Assembly: GCA_905221605.1 (NCBI GenBank)
Contig: CAJNDS010002757.1
Coordinates: 368,001-432,000, forward strand
Origin: Symbiodinium natans
Taxonomy: Eukaryota; Sar; Dinophyceae; Suessiales; Symbiodiniaceae
DNA: 64,000 bases
Direction: 5' to 3'
The notes under the pieces were generated by a model. That model made no database searches and was not told where the DNA came from. It saw only the letters and a list, made by a program, of their open reading frames with translations. Made by a program: the position numbers and the translations under genes. Within the stretch, counting starts at the first letter, position 1; every line of letters begins with the position of its first letter. Below are positions 32,076-44,300 of this stretch, one piece after another.

Positions 32076-35000
32076 CATGCCGATAGGGGCCGAGGGCGGG
32101 CTGAAGGTGCAAAGGGCCAACGCCTTGCTTGCCTTCTAGGAAGCCTCGAAAACTGCCCACAAGTGCCAGAAAGCCCACTGAAAATTTCCAAGGAGAACAG
32201 CCTTGGACAGCCAAAAGCCGAAGCCCCTAAACCCTAAACCCTAAACCCCAAACCCTAAACCCTAAACTAGGCCCTGAACCTTTCGCCTTGGCCACCCCAG
32301 CAGCAATCGTGCCGATTCCCGAGCTGGCCACCAGCTTCACCTTTCTCAGAGGTGGCTTCAGATGAGGCTTCTACTTACAGGCGCCCTAAACCCTGTAGAC
32401 CTGTAACCCCTGACCCTCCAAAAGAACCCCCGGCTTTAGAACCCCAAAATGAAACCGGAGCCCAAAAAAACCCTTCGACATAAGAAAAAAAAACTTAAAC
32501 CCAAAAACTCGAAACATCCCCCACGAAACCCCTCCGCAAAACCCCTTGAAAAGAAAACGAAAGGTTCCTGGGCTGGCCAACCTCAAGTAGGTTTAGGGAT
32601 GTTTAGGGTTTAGGCGGTTTAGGGTTTGAAGGCCCTAGCCCTAAACCCTAAACCCTAATCCCCTAGGCCTACTACCAGGCTCTGAGGCCCAAGTCACGGA
32701 CACCTTGGCATCTGGGCTCACCTCCAAGGGGTTTAGGGTTTAGGGTTTAGTTCAGGGTTCAGGGTTCAGGGTTCAGGGTTTAGGGTTTAGGGTTTAGGGT
32801 TTAGGGTTTAGGGTTTAGGGTTTAGGGTTTAGGGTTTAGGGTTTAGGGTTTAGGGTTTAGGGTTTAGGGTTTAGGGTTTAGGGTTTCTGGGCGGCATGGT
32901 CTTGCTTAGGGCTTCGAGTCTAGGCTTTAGGGTTTAGGGCTCACAGGGCTTTAGGCTTTACATGGTTAGAGTGCGGTGTTTGCAGGGCTTGAAGGGTCTA
33001 CAGGGTTTGTTGGGTTTACAGGGGTTTATTGGGTCTTTAGGGTTGAAGGCTTGTGGGACTTTAGGGTTCGGGGTGAACCCGAACCCTTAGGTCAGGGGTT
33101 CGTCTTTTCTCAAGCACGACCTGGTGCAAGTCGAAGATCAGTTGAGCCAAGTCCTGAGGCAGTCTCTGTTCAAGAACACCCGAAGACCTAAGCGCAACAG
33201 AAGATCCATGCGTGTAGTATTCTGCCATCTTGCGCACTGGCTTGACTCCGTGAGACATGGGCTCACATCTGCGCAGTAGGGGTTGTGGATCCAACTCAGC
33301 CACTCGGAGTCCTCGATCGAGTAGATGTCATGATGCGGAGGCGGTGAGATCAGCTCAACGCCCGGCACCTTGTGTCAGTGAACCCAAACTCCGCCTCAAC
33401 CATGAACCCAAACTCCGTCAGGGTGCAGCGAGGGTTTAGGGTTTAGGGTTTAGGGTTTAGGGTTTTGGGTTTTGGGGGCTACAGGGCTGAGCTTCGGGTG
33501 GGCACTGGGCGTCGCACGCTGTTACGTAGCCTGGCGATGTACTCATCCACCTTCCGGCGGCCATTTGGGGAAGGGTGGTAGTGAAAAGCGCAGCCCAAAA
33601 AAAGAAAACGAAGCCCTAAACCCTAAACCCTAAACCCTAAACCCCAAACCCTAAACCCTAAACCCCTAGACTGCAGCGAATCCTAGAAGAGTTGGGACCT
33701 CGAGATCCCAAACACCAAAACTACACCCGAATCCTGACCCTCAACCCCCAAAACCCCTCTAAGCCGCGCCCGCAAGACCTAAACCCTAAACCCAAAAGCC
33801 GACCAAACCCCTCAAACCCGTAAGTAAGCCCTGAAACGCCTGAAACCCCTGAAACCCTGAAACCCCAGACCCCTTTCTTGAATCCGGACTGCGGGAGCCA
33901 ATCAGCCCTGGACCCCCTAAACCCTAAACCCTTTTGCAACGAGCTTGGCTAAACCCTAAACCCTAAACCCTAAACCCTAAACCCTAAACCCTAAACCCTA
34001 AACCCTAAACCCTAAACCCTAAACCCTAAACCCTAAACCCTAAACCCTAAACCCTAAACCCTAAACCCCACAGCTTTCCGAGGCCTTAGGCCCCGGGAGC
34101 TGGCCCCCCTCTCCTGGCTTTGCGCCCTGGGCGATCCTGGAGAGGGGCTGCGGGAATTGCGGGGTTTCAGGCTTTTTTTTTTTGGCGGTTTCATTTGCCC
34201 TAAACCCTAAACTCTAAACCCTAAACCCTAAACCCTAAACCGCAAACCCCAAACCCCAAACCCTAAACCCTCAACCGCAAACCCCAAACTCCACACCCTA
34301 AAACCCCGCTTTTTGGGTGGGTTTTGTTGTTGTGTTTCGGGCTTGGGGTTCATTCCAAACCCCGCAGAGTCGGCCTCAATCCACTTCCTAGGACCCTTGG
34401 GTCAGAGCCGAACCCTCAACATCATGAACATGTATGACCATTGACGAATATTGCGGATATTATCGGCAATTGGTGATATGATAGATGTTCCCAATATTCT
34501 TAATCCGAGCTGCTTGATTTCCAGCTGCTTCGCACCTGAGCTTAACGCTGGCCATCGGCAGCAGTACAACCCCCCACCGGTGCAACAGAACCATTTCTGC
34601 CGATGCGCCTGGACGACTGCTAGCTGCGTTCACTTCATGCTAGGGCGTGCCCCCTCGGCCCCTCGACCATCCCGCAGGAATCCCAGGACTGCTCGAGATC
34701 TAAGCACAGCGCTGCGCAGGTAAGCAGCTGTGACCCCGAAGCGGCCGGAAGCCACCTCCGAGGCAACAGCTTGGCGCGGTGGGGAGGTGCGGAGGTATTC
34801 AAAAGTCACGGGATCGAGAGCCGAAGTAAGTGGGAGGCCAGCGCGACACGCGCTGGCTTTCAAAAAATTTTGCAGCGATCATCACGAGAATGAGGCGACG
34901 AGTCGGACGAGAGATAGCAGCAGAAGCAGTACAGTACAGGTTGCTGCTCCTATCGCCTTCCCTTGCTGATGAGAGAGAGCGAGAGAAGTGCCTGCTTCGT

Positions 35001-35719
35001 CGCCGAAGATGCAGAGTCACCATTCCTCAGGCCTAAGGTGTGAAACTCGGTGTGGTCAAGGAGTCGAGGGAGGCCGTGCCTTTTGAGGCTCGGACCGTTG
35101 AGGTGTGAGAAGGTGGCGGAGTTGCCTTCATCATCCACGTCCTCCGCGAGTTCGGCTTGCCCCCCCCCCCCCCCCCAAGTAGATCTTGCGTCAACACCAT
35201 GAAACCTTCAATGCTACATTACAAACAATATTCCCTTATGGTCCCTTAATCACTATCCAAAACCCTATTCTAATTATTTAGGCCCCTACAGTAGGCCTAA
35301 ACCCTAAACCCTAAACCCTAAACCCTGGTTCTTGAAATCATTCAGTAGTGTACGGTCCTGGATCGGCTGGAACCTTAAGGGATCCTCGCCCCCTTCCCCG
35401 CTGTTGCTCATGCCCCCGACGCGGTTCATGCCCAGCGCGATGACCTCGTGCGCTTCGCGTGACAGCGCGCCCAGGGACATGCCGCCAGTGACGAAGCGGC
35501 CGCAAATGGAGGTGGCATCCTCTCAGCAGTTGCGCGTGTTAAAGCTCGCAGGAAGACCCGGACAAAACCGTCAACGGCACCTGCCGAGCCCAAACAACAA
35601 ATTAAATCAGAAACTGCCCTCGGCGGAGTTCCATGACATGCACGCAACATACAAGCACGCGGGCTCACAAGCGCAAGTACGCCCCAAGCCCTGCAAAAGC
35701 TCGAACTCCCAAAACAACC

Positions 35720-35750
<31 letters not shown>

Positions 35751-38310
35751 GGACGCAAATGTCCTCCACTTCTTGCAGCGGCACAGGCTGCCGGTCCGAG
35801 GCGAAATCCAGCAAGTCCCTGATGGCCGTGATGGGCCGGCCATCCATGATCTGGCGGCGGTACTCCTCGTAGGCCAAGGGCTCCTTGTTCCGGACGGCCC
35901 GATGCAGCGCCCGGGACATGTCGGGGTTGTTCATGTGAAACTCCCCCTTGCTCTTGATGTACTTGTACCAGCCTGCAAACTCCAGCTTCTCGGCGGCCGG
36001 CTGCTCATCGAGTTCTGGGAAGGCCCTTCGGTGGAACATCATGGACTCATTGGCGATGTCCGTGAAGGACAGGGCCGGTGCCGTGCAGGGCGTACCTGCA
36101 AAGGCCCGTTCGACCACCTTCTGATCCAAACCGATGCACTGGAAGATTTGAGCTCCCCTGTAGGACTCCAGCATCGAGATGCCCATCTTCGACATGATCT
36201 TCTTGAGCCCTGCGTTGATGGCCCTCTTGTAGTTGGCCTGCACCTCTTCCACACTCTGCCCGTCGGCCCTTGCAGCACCCTTGTCCGTGGAATGCCAGCG
36301 ACGGATGTGTGCCAGCGCCAGGTACGGACAGACCGCCGAAGCTCCATAGCCTAGGTAGCCCAGCAACCATCACGGGCGCCCTTCATCTGCTGCTGAGTCT
36401 ACTGAGTCTAGAAGAACAGAGCCCGCAAAGGGCGAAAGAGGTTTACTGGGCATCCGAGTGGCCAATGAGGCAGGCAAAGTGATGAGTGCTCCAGCACTGC
36501 CCCGTGCTCACCACCAGGGAGGCCTGCGTCCGCAGGCCTTGTTGGATCGGACAATGGGTTTTTGTTGCCACCCACCTAGCTGACCCATCTACACCTCCGA
36601 AACCCGCTTCTTCTTCTTCTTCAAGCAGGAAAACTTCAGCCCATTCCCCCAAACCCCCGACAAACAGCAGGGGTTTAGGGTTTAGGGTTGAAGGGTCTTT
36701 AGGGCTTTTAGGAGCCCCCTTCCTTGCTGGATCAGGTAATGGTGCACCGCGCCCACGGCCAATAACGGAGGGATGGCGAGGACCGACTGCTCCAGCTCGA
36801 TGCCCGGGTCGGTTACATCGAAGGATACGAAGTCCTAGGATCTAGGGCGTGGGATGCAGAGTTTAGAGTTTAGCTTTTGTCGGGCCATAGTGGTTTTGGG
36901 TTTAGAGTTTGAATCACTTTAGAGGATTGTTGATACCCTGACATGTGCCCTCTCCTCAATGCTTCTGTGGAGGATGAGGAACTTCTGGTCACACGTTGGA
37001 CTCTGGGCCTGGCCCTCTAGGAAACAGATCTTGAAACCATCTGGCTTAGCGCGCTTTGGTTCAGGGCAAAAGGGCTTAGGGTTGAGGAGTTAGGGGCTTC
37101 CAGAGCCCGATGCAAAAAATCCATCTCGGATGCAGAGAACTTGGGGGGGGGGGGGGAGGGGAAGTTGTGTGTGCAGACGTTTATATTAGAACATATGGGA
37201 ACGCTGGACATTCCCCCTCCAAACCCTAAACCAAGTCAGCTAGGGCGGCAAACAAACCTTAAGTAAGCCCTAAACCCCCCCCCCCCTCTCCCCCCAAAAA
37301 ACCTTGAACCCTAAAAACCCCAAAACAACTCAAAAAACCCTAAACCCCAAACCCTAAACCCTAAACCCTAAACCCCAAACAACCAAGAGAAGTTCTCAAG
37401 GCGAACTCAGTCTCGGAGTTGCGCGGCACGTCCGAGAGGATGATGAGCTCGGCCCCGTTGCGGATGGCATTGGAGGCCTCGTAGCAGAGGTCCGAGACGG
37501 CCTTCTCAAATTTCAGGGTTGAGGGTTCGGGTTGAGGGTTTAGGGTTTAGGGTTTAGGGTTTAGGGTTTAGGGTTTAGGGTTTGGGGTTTGGGGTTTAGA
37601 GTTTAGGGTTTAGGGTTTAGGGTTGAGGGCTTAGGGGCTTTCTTTCAGATTCTCGAGGTTTTGGGGTGGTAAGCTTCGGATGGCGTCCATCAGCCCCAAA
37701 ACACTGAAGCTGATGGCTTAGGGCTCAGGGCTGTCTTGGGCGTAAAGCACCCGAGAGCCCAACATCCCTCCAAGGGGAGAAGACATGTGCCTTCATTCAC
37801 AAACAGTGAGGCTGAGAGCACATGTCCTTGGACTCCCCGCTTTTAACCCTAAACCCTAAACCCTAAACCCTAAACCCGAAACCCTCTGTACCTGCATATT
37901 GCTTGCGGCCTTCTCCAAAGCACCGGGACCACGTTGGAAGTCGTAGCGAGTGCTGAGCTGCACCGTCAGCAACCCGCTGTTCCTCACGCCCTCATTTCAG
38001 GGGAGTTAGGGTTTAGGGTTTAGGGGTTAGGGTTCAGGGTTTAGGGTTTAGGGTTTAGGGTTTAGGGTTTAGGGTTTAGGGTTCAGGGTTTAGGGAGTCG
38101 AAAGCACTGGCGCTGAAAAGTTTCCCAAGGGTCCTCTAGCGTTGGTGGTGGCCCAGTGCGCTCGGGGTCCCTCCCCTCCCTCGCCCTCCCCCACTTTCCT
38201 CCGTCTTTCCTTTCTAGCTTCCAGCCCAAGGGCCTTGGAATACCAACGCCTTTTTTTTTGTGTGTCTCTGAGTGTCTCTGCAAGCAGAAGCGTGCGCAGG
38301 AGCTTGAGTG

Positions 38311-38357
<47 letters not shown>

Positions 38358-41300
38358 TCTCTCTCTGTCTCTTCGCTATCCATCCTTCTCTCTTTCTTTG
38401 ACATAACATAGTTGCCGTTGTCTCCACAGGCTCAGTCTACATGTAGATATGTAGAGAGGGAGAGAAATCGAGATTTCATTCCATTCGCCATCTGCACCAA
38501 AGGACTGACATGGCAGAGAGCGGTGCTGGGTGTCTACCTGCTCCGTCTCGGAAGCTGTGCTTTCTGTGCTTCTGCCAACAGCTCAGCACCTGGCGTACAC
38601 CTGCCTTTCATTCAGAAACGGAGAGTCCACCTCACAGCAGAGAAAGCGAGGCTTTACTTTCGCACATGTTCTCGATGCAAAGCTGCAGCACCCGTGTGCC
38701 TTCACCAAACGATTATTGGCCTTGTTCTGGAAATAGGTCGGGCCCTCTGCCATGAGGTTGCCTTTCCCCACACCCAATGCGGAAAGAAATTGCGCCGTTC
38801 GGTGCAGCAGCGACCGCGCCTTGACGGCCAAGGAAAACATCCGTTGACATTACCAGCGATTCCCGGTAGGGGTCGATGGCCGGATTTGTGACCTGCACCA
38901 CGGATGCCCAATGCCAGACAGCTTGAACATCAAAGCCGGGGCTCGGACCCTGCATGTGATCCGTCTCCGATTCACCACTAGGTTGCCACGGGGCCGTCTT
39001 TTGCAAGGGCCCCAGTATCAGCATATCTTCGTTTTGCGTGTATATAGACAGAGAGAGATCATAAGAGATGTTTGTTCTTACTGCCTTTCGTAGTCGAATT
39101 GATTCGTTTGGAGCAAGCCCTGTCCACACTCGCTGACATGAGCCCTTGGCCCAGAGCACCTCAACCCTGAAGCTTCTACAGGGCTTGCTTTCGTCTTTTC
39201 GGGTTTCGGGTTTAGGGTTTAGGGTTTAGGGTTTGGGGTGTAGGGTATAGGGTTTACGGTTTAGGGTTTAGGGTTTAGGGTTTAGGGTTAGGGTCTCTCA
39301 GGATCTCAGGTTTACTTCCTGTGCCTCCCACGTGTTTCAAGTTATGGGGTGTCGGGGTTGAGGGTCCGCGGCAGGGCCCGAACCAAGGCCTGCGCGAAGC
39401 GCTGCGTGAAGTAGTCGTAGAGAACGTGGGCCTTGAGCGACTCATGCAGCCCTAAACCCTGTAGACCCTAAACCCTAGACTCTAAACCCCTAACTCCCAA
39501 ACTGTACTTAGGATTGAAGCCATTGGCTTCTCTAATCTTCGGTTTTCTTGTTTTGTTGTTTTGGGGGGGGAGGTGTTGAGGGCTCTAGGAACAGCAAGGC
39601 TTTACGATGCCCACGCTCGAAACAATGAGGGCTTGGAGTGGACTAGGGTTCGGGGTTTCGGGGTTCTGGGTTTGTTGTTGCCACCTGCCTAGGGTTGAGG
39701 GTTTAGGGTTTTTCTTGCCACCCGACTAGCCACGGCAATGCGGGGTACAAGGTCGGAACTCAAAAGGAGAATCGGTATCTCCAGGTATGCCAAACGCTAC
39801 CCGGAATACTCTCGCCACACGGGCACTCATGGTAGGATATTGATGCTGAGTGACTAAACACTCAAGGGGAGGGGGAAGTTGCATGCTGGTAAAGGGACCA
39901 AGTAGCATGTACAACCCGTAGGACCAAGGGCTTAGGGTTTAGGGCTTAGGGTTTAGGGTTTAGGGTTTATGGCTTAGGGCTAGGGCTTAGGGTTTAGGAC
40001 TTGTTGTGAAGCCTGGGATGTTGAGGTGCCGGCCCTGTCGGAGACCGCCGCAAGTGGCTTATCCTCAGGACATCCGATGATTCGCAGGAGATGGCGGTTT
40101 TTGCGACCATGCATCCCAAACAACACTTTCGGCCACTCCTACTTCTTTGTTCTCGTCATCACACTCCCCAGGTTCAGGGGTTTAGGGCTTAGGGGTTTAG
40201 TCTTAAGGGGTTTTAAGGCCTTGGAGTTTAGGGTTTAGGGTTTTCAGGTCTTTTTGCAGTTGTTCATGGTCTCGTTGTTGTTCAGGGCTTTAGGGTTTTT
40301 GGGTGCTAAGGTTCAGGGTTCAGGAAATTTCGGCATGGGGTACGGGCTTGAAGGTTTGCTTGAGGGCTTAGGGCTTCAGGTGAGGGGCGGGATACGTGCA
40401 GGCCGCAACATACTTACTGGGCGTACCTAAAATGTGTGTATGTATGTACATGTATATGTATATGTATATGTATATGTATCTGTATCTGTATCTGTATGTG
40501 AATGTGTATATGTGTATGTGCATGTGTATGTGTATGTGTATGTGTCTGTATATGTATATGCATATGTATATGTACGTGCATGTGCATATATATATATATA
40601 TGTGTGTATATACATAAGGGAAACCCGATTCGGATTCAGGAACCATCGTTGGGCCAGAGTGCAACCGAGGCGCGTTGCCCATGCAGAAAGTCGGCTCCTT
40701 GCCAGTTTGTGCCATGGCCTCCACAACCATCTCGACATCCTCCACAGGCTTCACACACAGCGCGAAGGGCTTGGGGCAGGGGGGTCTTCAACGAAGTTGT
40801 CAAATGGCAAACTACTAAGGCAACAGATCAAACCCGCCCCAGAAAATGAGGCCCTCAAACTGAACCCGTTTCTAGCTTGTTTTTTGCAGTCGAAGCTCTG
40901 CCGGGTTTCACAGCTGTCCAAGCAGCCCTCATGAGCACTCGTACAAGATGCAACAGCGTGTCTGGGATCCAAGACCTAGCACTCGTGACTATGCCCCAAA
41001 ACCCTAAACCGCAAACCCAAAACCCTAAGCATCCCTTTTGAAGCTGGCCATACTCTGACGGCCAGACACACCCACCTGCCTTGTTGACGAGCCCTAAAAC
41101 AGCCCTTAACTGGGGTTTAGGGGTTTAGGGTTTAGGGTTTCGGGACCCTAAACCCCCAAAACCCTTTGGTCTAAACTCCCAAAGAATCAAGCCAGATTCT
41201 GAGGCTCAAAGCATCGGCATCACAAAGTGCAAGAGGCTTCTGCCAAAGAAACCCTTGCAGCTTCAGGTGACGCCTCAATGGTGTAGCCCATGTCAAACTG

Positions 41301-44300
41301 TAGGGTCATCAGGTTCTCCTCGATTGCCTGGCGCTTAGGGTTTTTGAGGGTTTAGAGGGTCTAGGGTTTTGCAGGGTTTGGGCCAAGTTCTCCTCTACCA
41401 CCTTGACTGCGGGTACCAGAGCCCGAGCAGGTGGGAATCGCCCAAAGTTTCAGGGGCTGGTTCAGTTTTGTGGTAGGGGAGGGGCCCTAAACCCTCAACC
41501 ATGAACCCTGAACCCTGCACCCTAAACCCTCAACCCTCAACCCTAAACCCTAAACCCTAAACCCTAAACCCTAAACCCTAAACCCCAAACTCCAAAACCC
41601 AAACAGAAAACATCGAGGCCCCAGCCCTTGGCACGGCCAGGTCGTGGTCGGCAGTCAGGAAAGGCTCTCGGTCCATCTCCTCCCGAAAGACCTGCTGACC
41701 AGGTTTCCGGATTCAGGTTTCAGGTTTGGGGCTTAGGGCTGAGGGATTAGGGTTCCGGGTTTTTTGGTTTAGAGGTAGAGACTTTGCGTACTGGCGCATC
41801 CTTGGCGGAACTCTTATTCCTGAGTCCAGGCTCGGAATGCCAAGTCTGAGGTTCAGGGAGTTGATCCTGGATCTATTGGAGAGCATCCAGTCACAGGTGG
41901 AGGAAGTGGCAAAATTATGTTGCAACAGTTGCAAGCTTGTTTTTGCCACGGGGAACCATATCTGAGGAGCAATCGTTGCATTCACGACTCACCAAAGGAT
42001 AGGGCATTCTTGCTCCTCAGATACGTGGGGCTTGCAGCCTTGCTATTGTCACTTCCGACACCTCTCGAGTGCAAGGAGGACATCAGACAGAGGATGCCTT
42101 GTTCCAGTCGCCATAGGGCTTCTTGGCGGCCATCCTAAGTGTCGTCGTAGCGGGCCGCAGGCTTCGGCAGGCTTAGGCATGGCTTCGGCATGGCACTGCG
42201 TTGGCCAATCCGAGAGTCCCTGAGCCGCTACTAAGGGAATTGTTGTGTTTTTGCACCCGCCTATTGCCATCACTGCACGTGAGGGTTTAGAGTTTTCGGG
42301 ACCATCCTTCAGCCACCCTTGGCTGCACATGGTACACCAAAAGCCGACAGGACGCTTCTTCTTGATGTCATCGTTCTCTATCAGCTCACCTCCGGAAGAG
42401 GTCGGGCTCAGGTCGGGCTCAAGAGGGCATCTAGGGCTCAGGGGTGCCATGAGGATGCCGATACCAGCACTACACTTGATCAGGGATCACCAGCATTTCA
42501 CGACGGCAAGGCCCAAAACTCCTACAACAAGCCGAAATCCCATGAAGCCCAACAGCACCCAACCTCCCAATGATGCCAGCTCGAACCCAAACTAGCCCCT
42601 CACCCCAAAACCGCCTACCTGAGACCCTATAGAGCCTAAAGCCCAACCCTGAACCCTAAACCCTAAACCCTAAACCCTAAACCCTAAACCCCATGGTAAC
42701 AAAGCAGGAAGGGGGCCGGTGTGCAGGTCGATGGCCACCATCTTCCCTGGGCCCAGTCGTCCCTTGGACTTGAACATGGCCTGCAGCTGGTTTAGGGTCT
42801 TGGGGTTGTAGGTTTTAGGGTTTCGGGGTTAGGAGTTAGGGGTTAGGGGTTGAAGGGTTTAGGGTTTAGGGTTTTGGGTTGAGGGTTTTCAGGGGTTTGG
42901 GCTCTGGAGGGTTTGGGGCTGAGGGCGCCGCTACTTTAGTGGTTGGGAGGCTTCAGGCGTATGGGGTTTAATACAAGTCTCGGGCTCGGGCTTCAGAATG
43001 CAAGTGCTTTCTTCAGGCGTATGGGGTTTGGGAGTTCAGTGTGTCCCATCCAACGCACCGCTCGCCCCCATGCGACCCAAACATCAGCCGAGCGACCGCC
43101 GGAAAAAGCTCGCTGTCCAAGATGCCCGTCTCCGAGCTCACCACGCAGGTGCCATCCTGGGTGTAGCACCGCTAGTGGGTTTTTTTTTGCCACCCGCGGG
43201 GTTTCAAGCCTAAGGTTGAAGCTTGGGTCCAGACCCTCTCGCAACCCTAAACTCCAATATATGAGGGTCTCAGGGTTGCAGGGTCCAAGCCCTTCAGACT
43301 GCAAGGGTCGCAGGCTGAGGCGTTGATGTTGTTTGTTGGCCCTCGGTCACTGAATCACGCACCGCTGTTTGCAAGCAAGCTCATGTGCGGTCTGCTTCCT
43401 GTCGTTGAGGATAGGTGGGAACTCGCATCCGGGTGCGATTGTCTGGGGCTTAGGAGCTCTTGCGGATTCCCATGCGACACTGGATTCTGCAGTCATTTAC
43501 TACTAAACCCTAAGCCCTGAACTCAAAAAGGACGCATCCTTACAAAGGCCGCCCCTGCTCCTTGCACTTGGCTTTTGCTGACGTGGAGATCGAATTGAGA
43601 TGATTTCGGAGCATCTGGACGATTCCCTTTAGGGCTAGCCTCATCCGGAGTTGCTTTCGCATGCTCGCGGACGGCAGCGCTGGAGGCTTCGAATCCCTCA
43701 ACTTCCGAGTCCAGGCTGGGCGCGGTGAGCTGGAAGTACCGTGCTGGCCGGAGGCCGTTGCGGTCCAAGGTGGCACCTCGGGGGCGAAGGCGGAGGAAGT
43801 CGGGGTCTTGGGCGTTGGGGTGGTGGTGCGCGCTGCACTTTCTTGCACCGCTCATCAGCTTCGTAGAGCCACGAAGAGCCTCATCACGTTTGGAGAATGG
43901 TTAGACCCATTGAAGGAGCCGCAACCCTCAAACTTCCGGGTTCTTCGTCGGGAGAACGGATTTGGTTCCCACGCGGCCCCTTGCTGGCGAAGTAACCCGT
44001 TGTTTCCTAAGCTTCCGATCACCCCATCTTGATCTTGGAAAATGCTTCTTGCCAGCACCAAAAACTAATTCAACCCTAAGCCCAGTACACCCTGAACCCC
44101 AAACCCTAAACCCCAAACCCTAAACCCTAAACCCTAAACCCTAAACCCTAAACCCTAAACCCTATAAACCCTAAACCCTAAACCCTATAAACCCTCAACC
44201 CTCAACCCTAAACCCGAACTCACCCAGCCCAGAGCGCCCATGTACTCGCCATCGCAAAAGGCCACCAGCGCCGGTCCATCCCAGGCCTCTTGCAGGGCAC

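Noticed and set aside
35332-36354. 340-codon plus-strand frame opposite GOGAT exons
   Set aside because: Antisense to the proven GOGAT exons and crosses a poly-C tract.
40434-40615. CRISPR-like or satellite array
   Set aside because: Plain TATG-type microsatellite without unique spacers.
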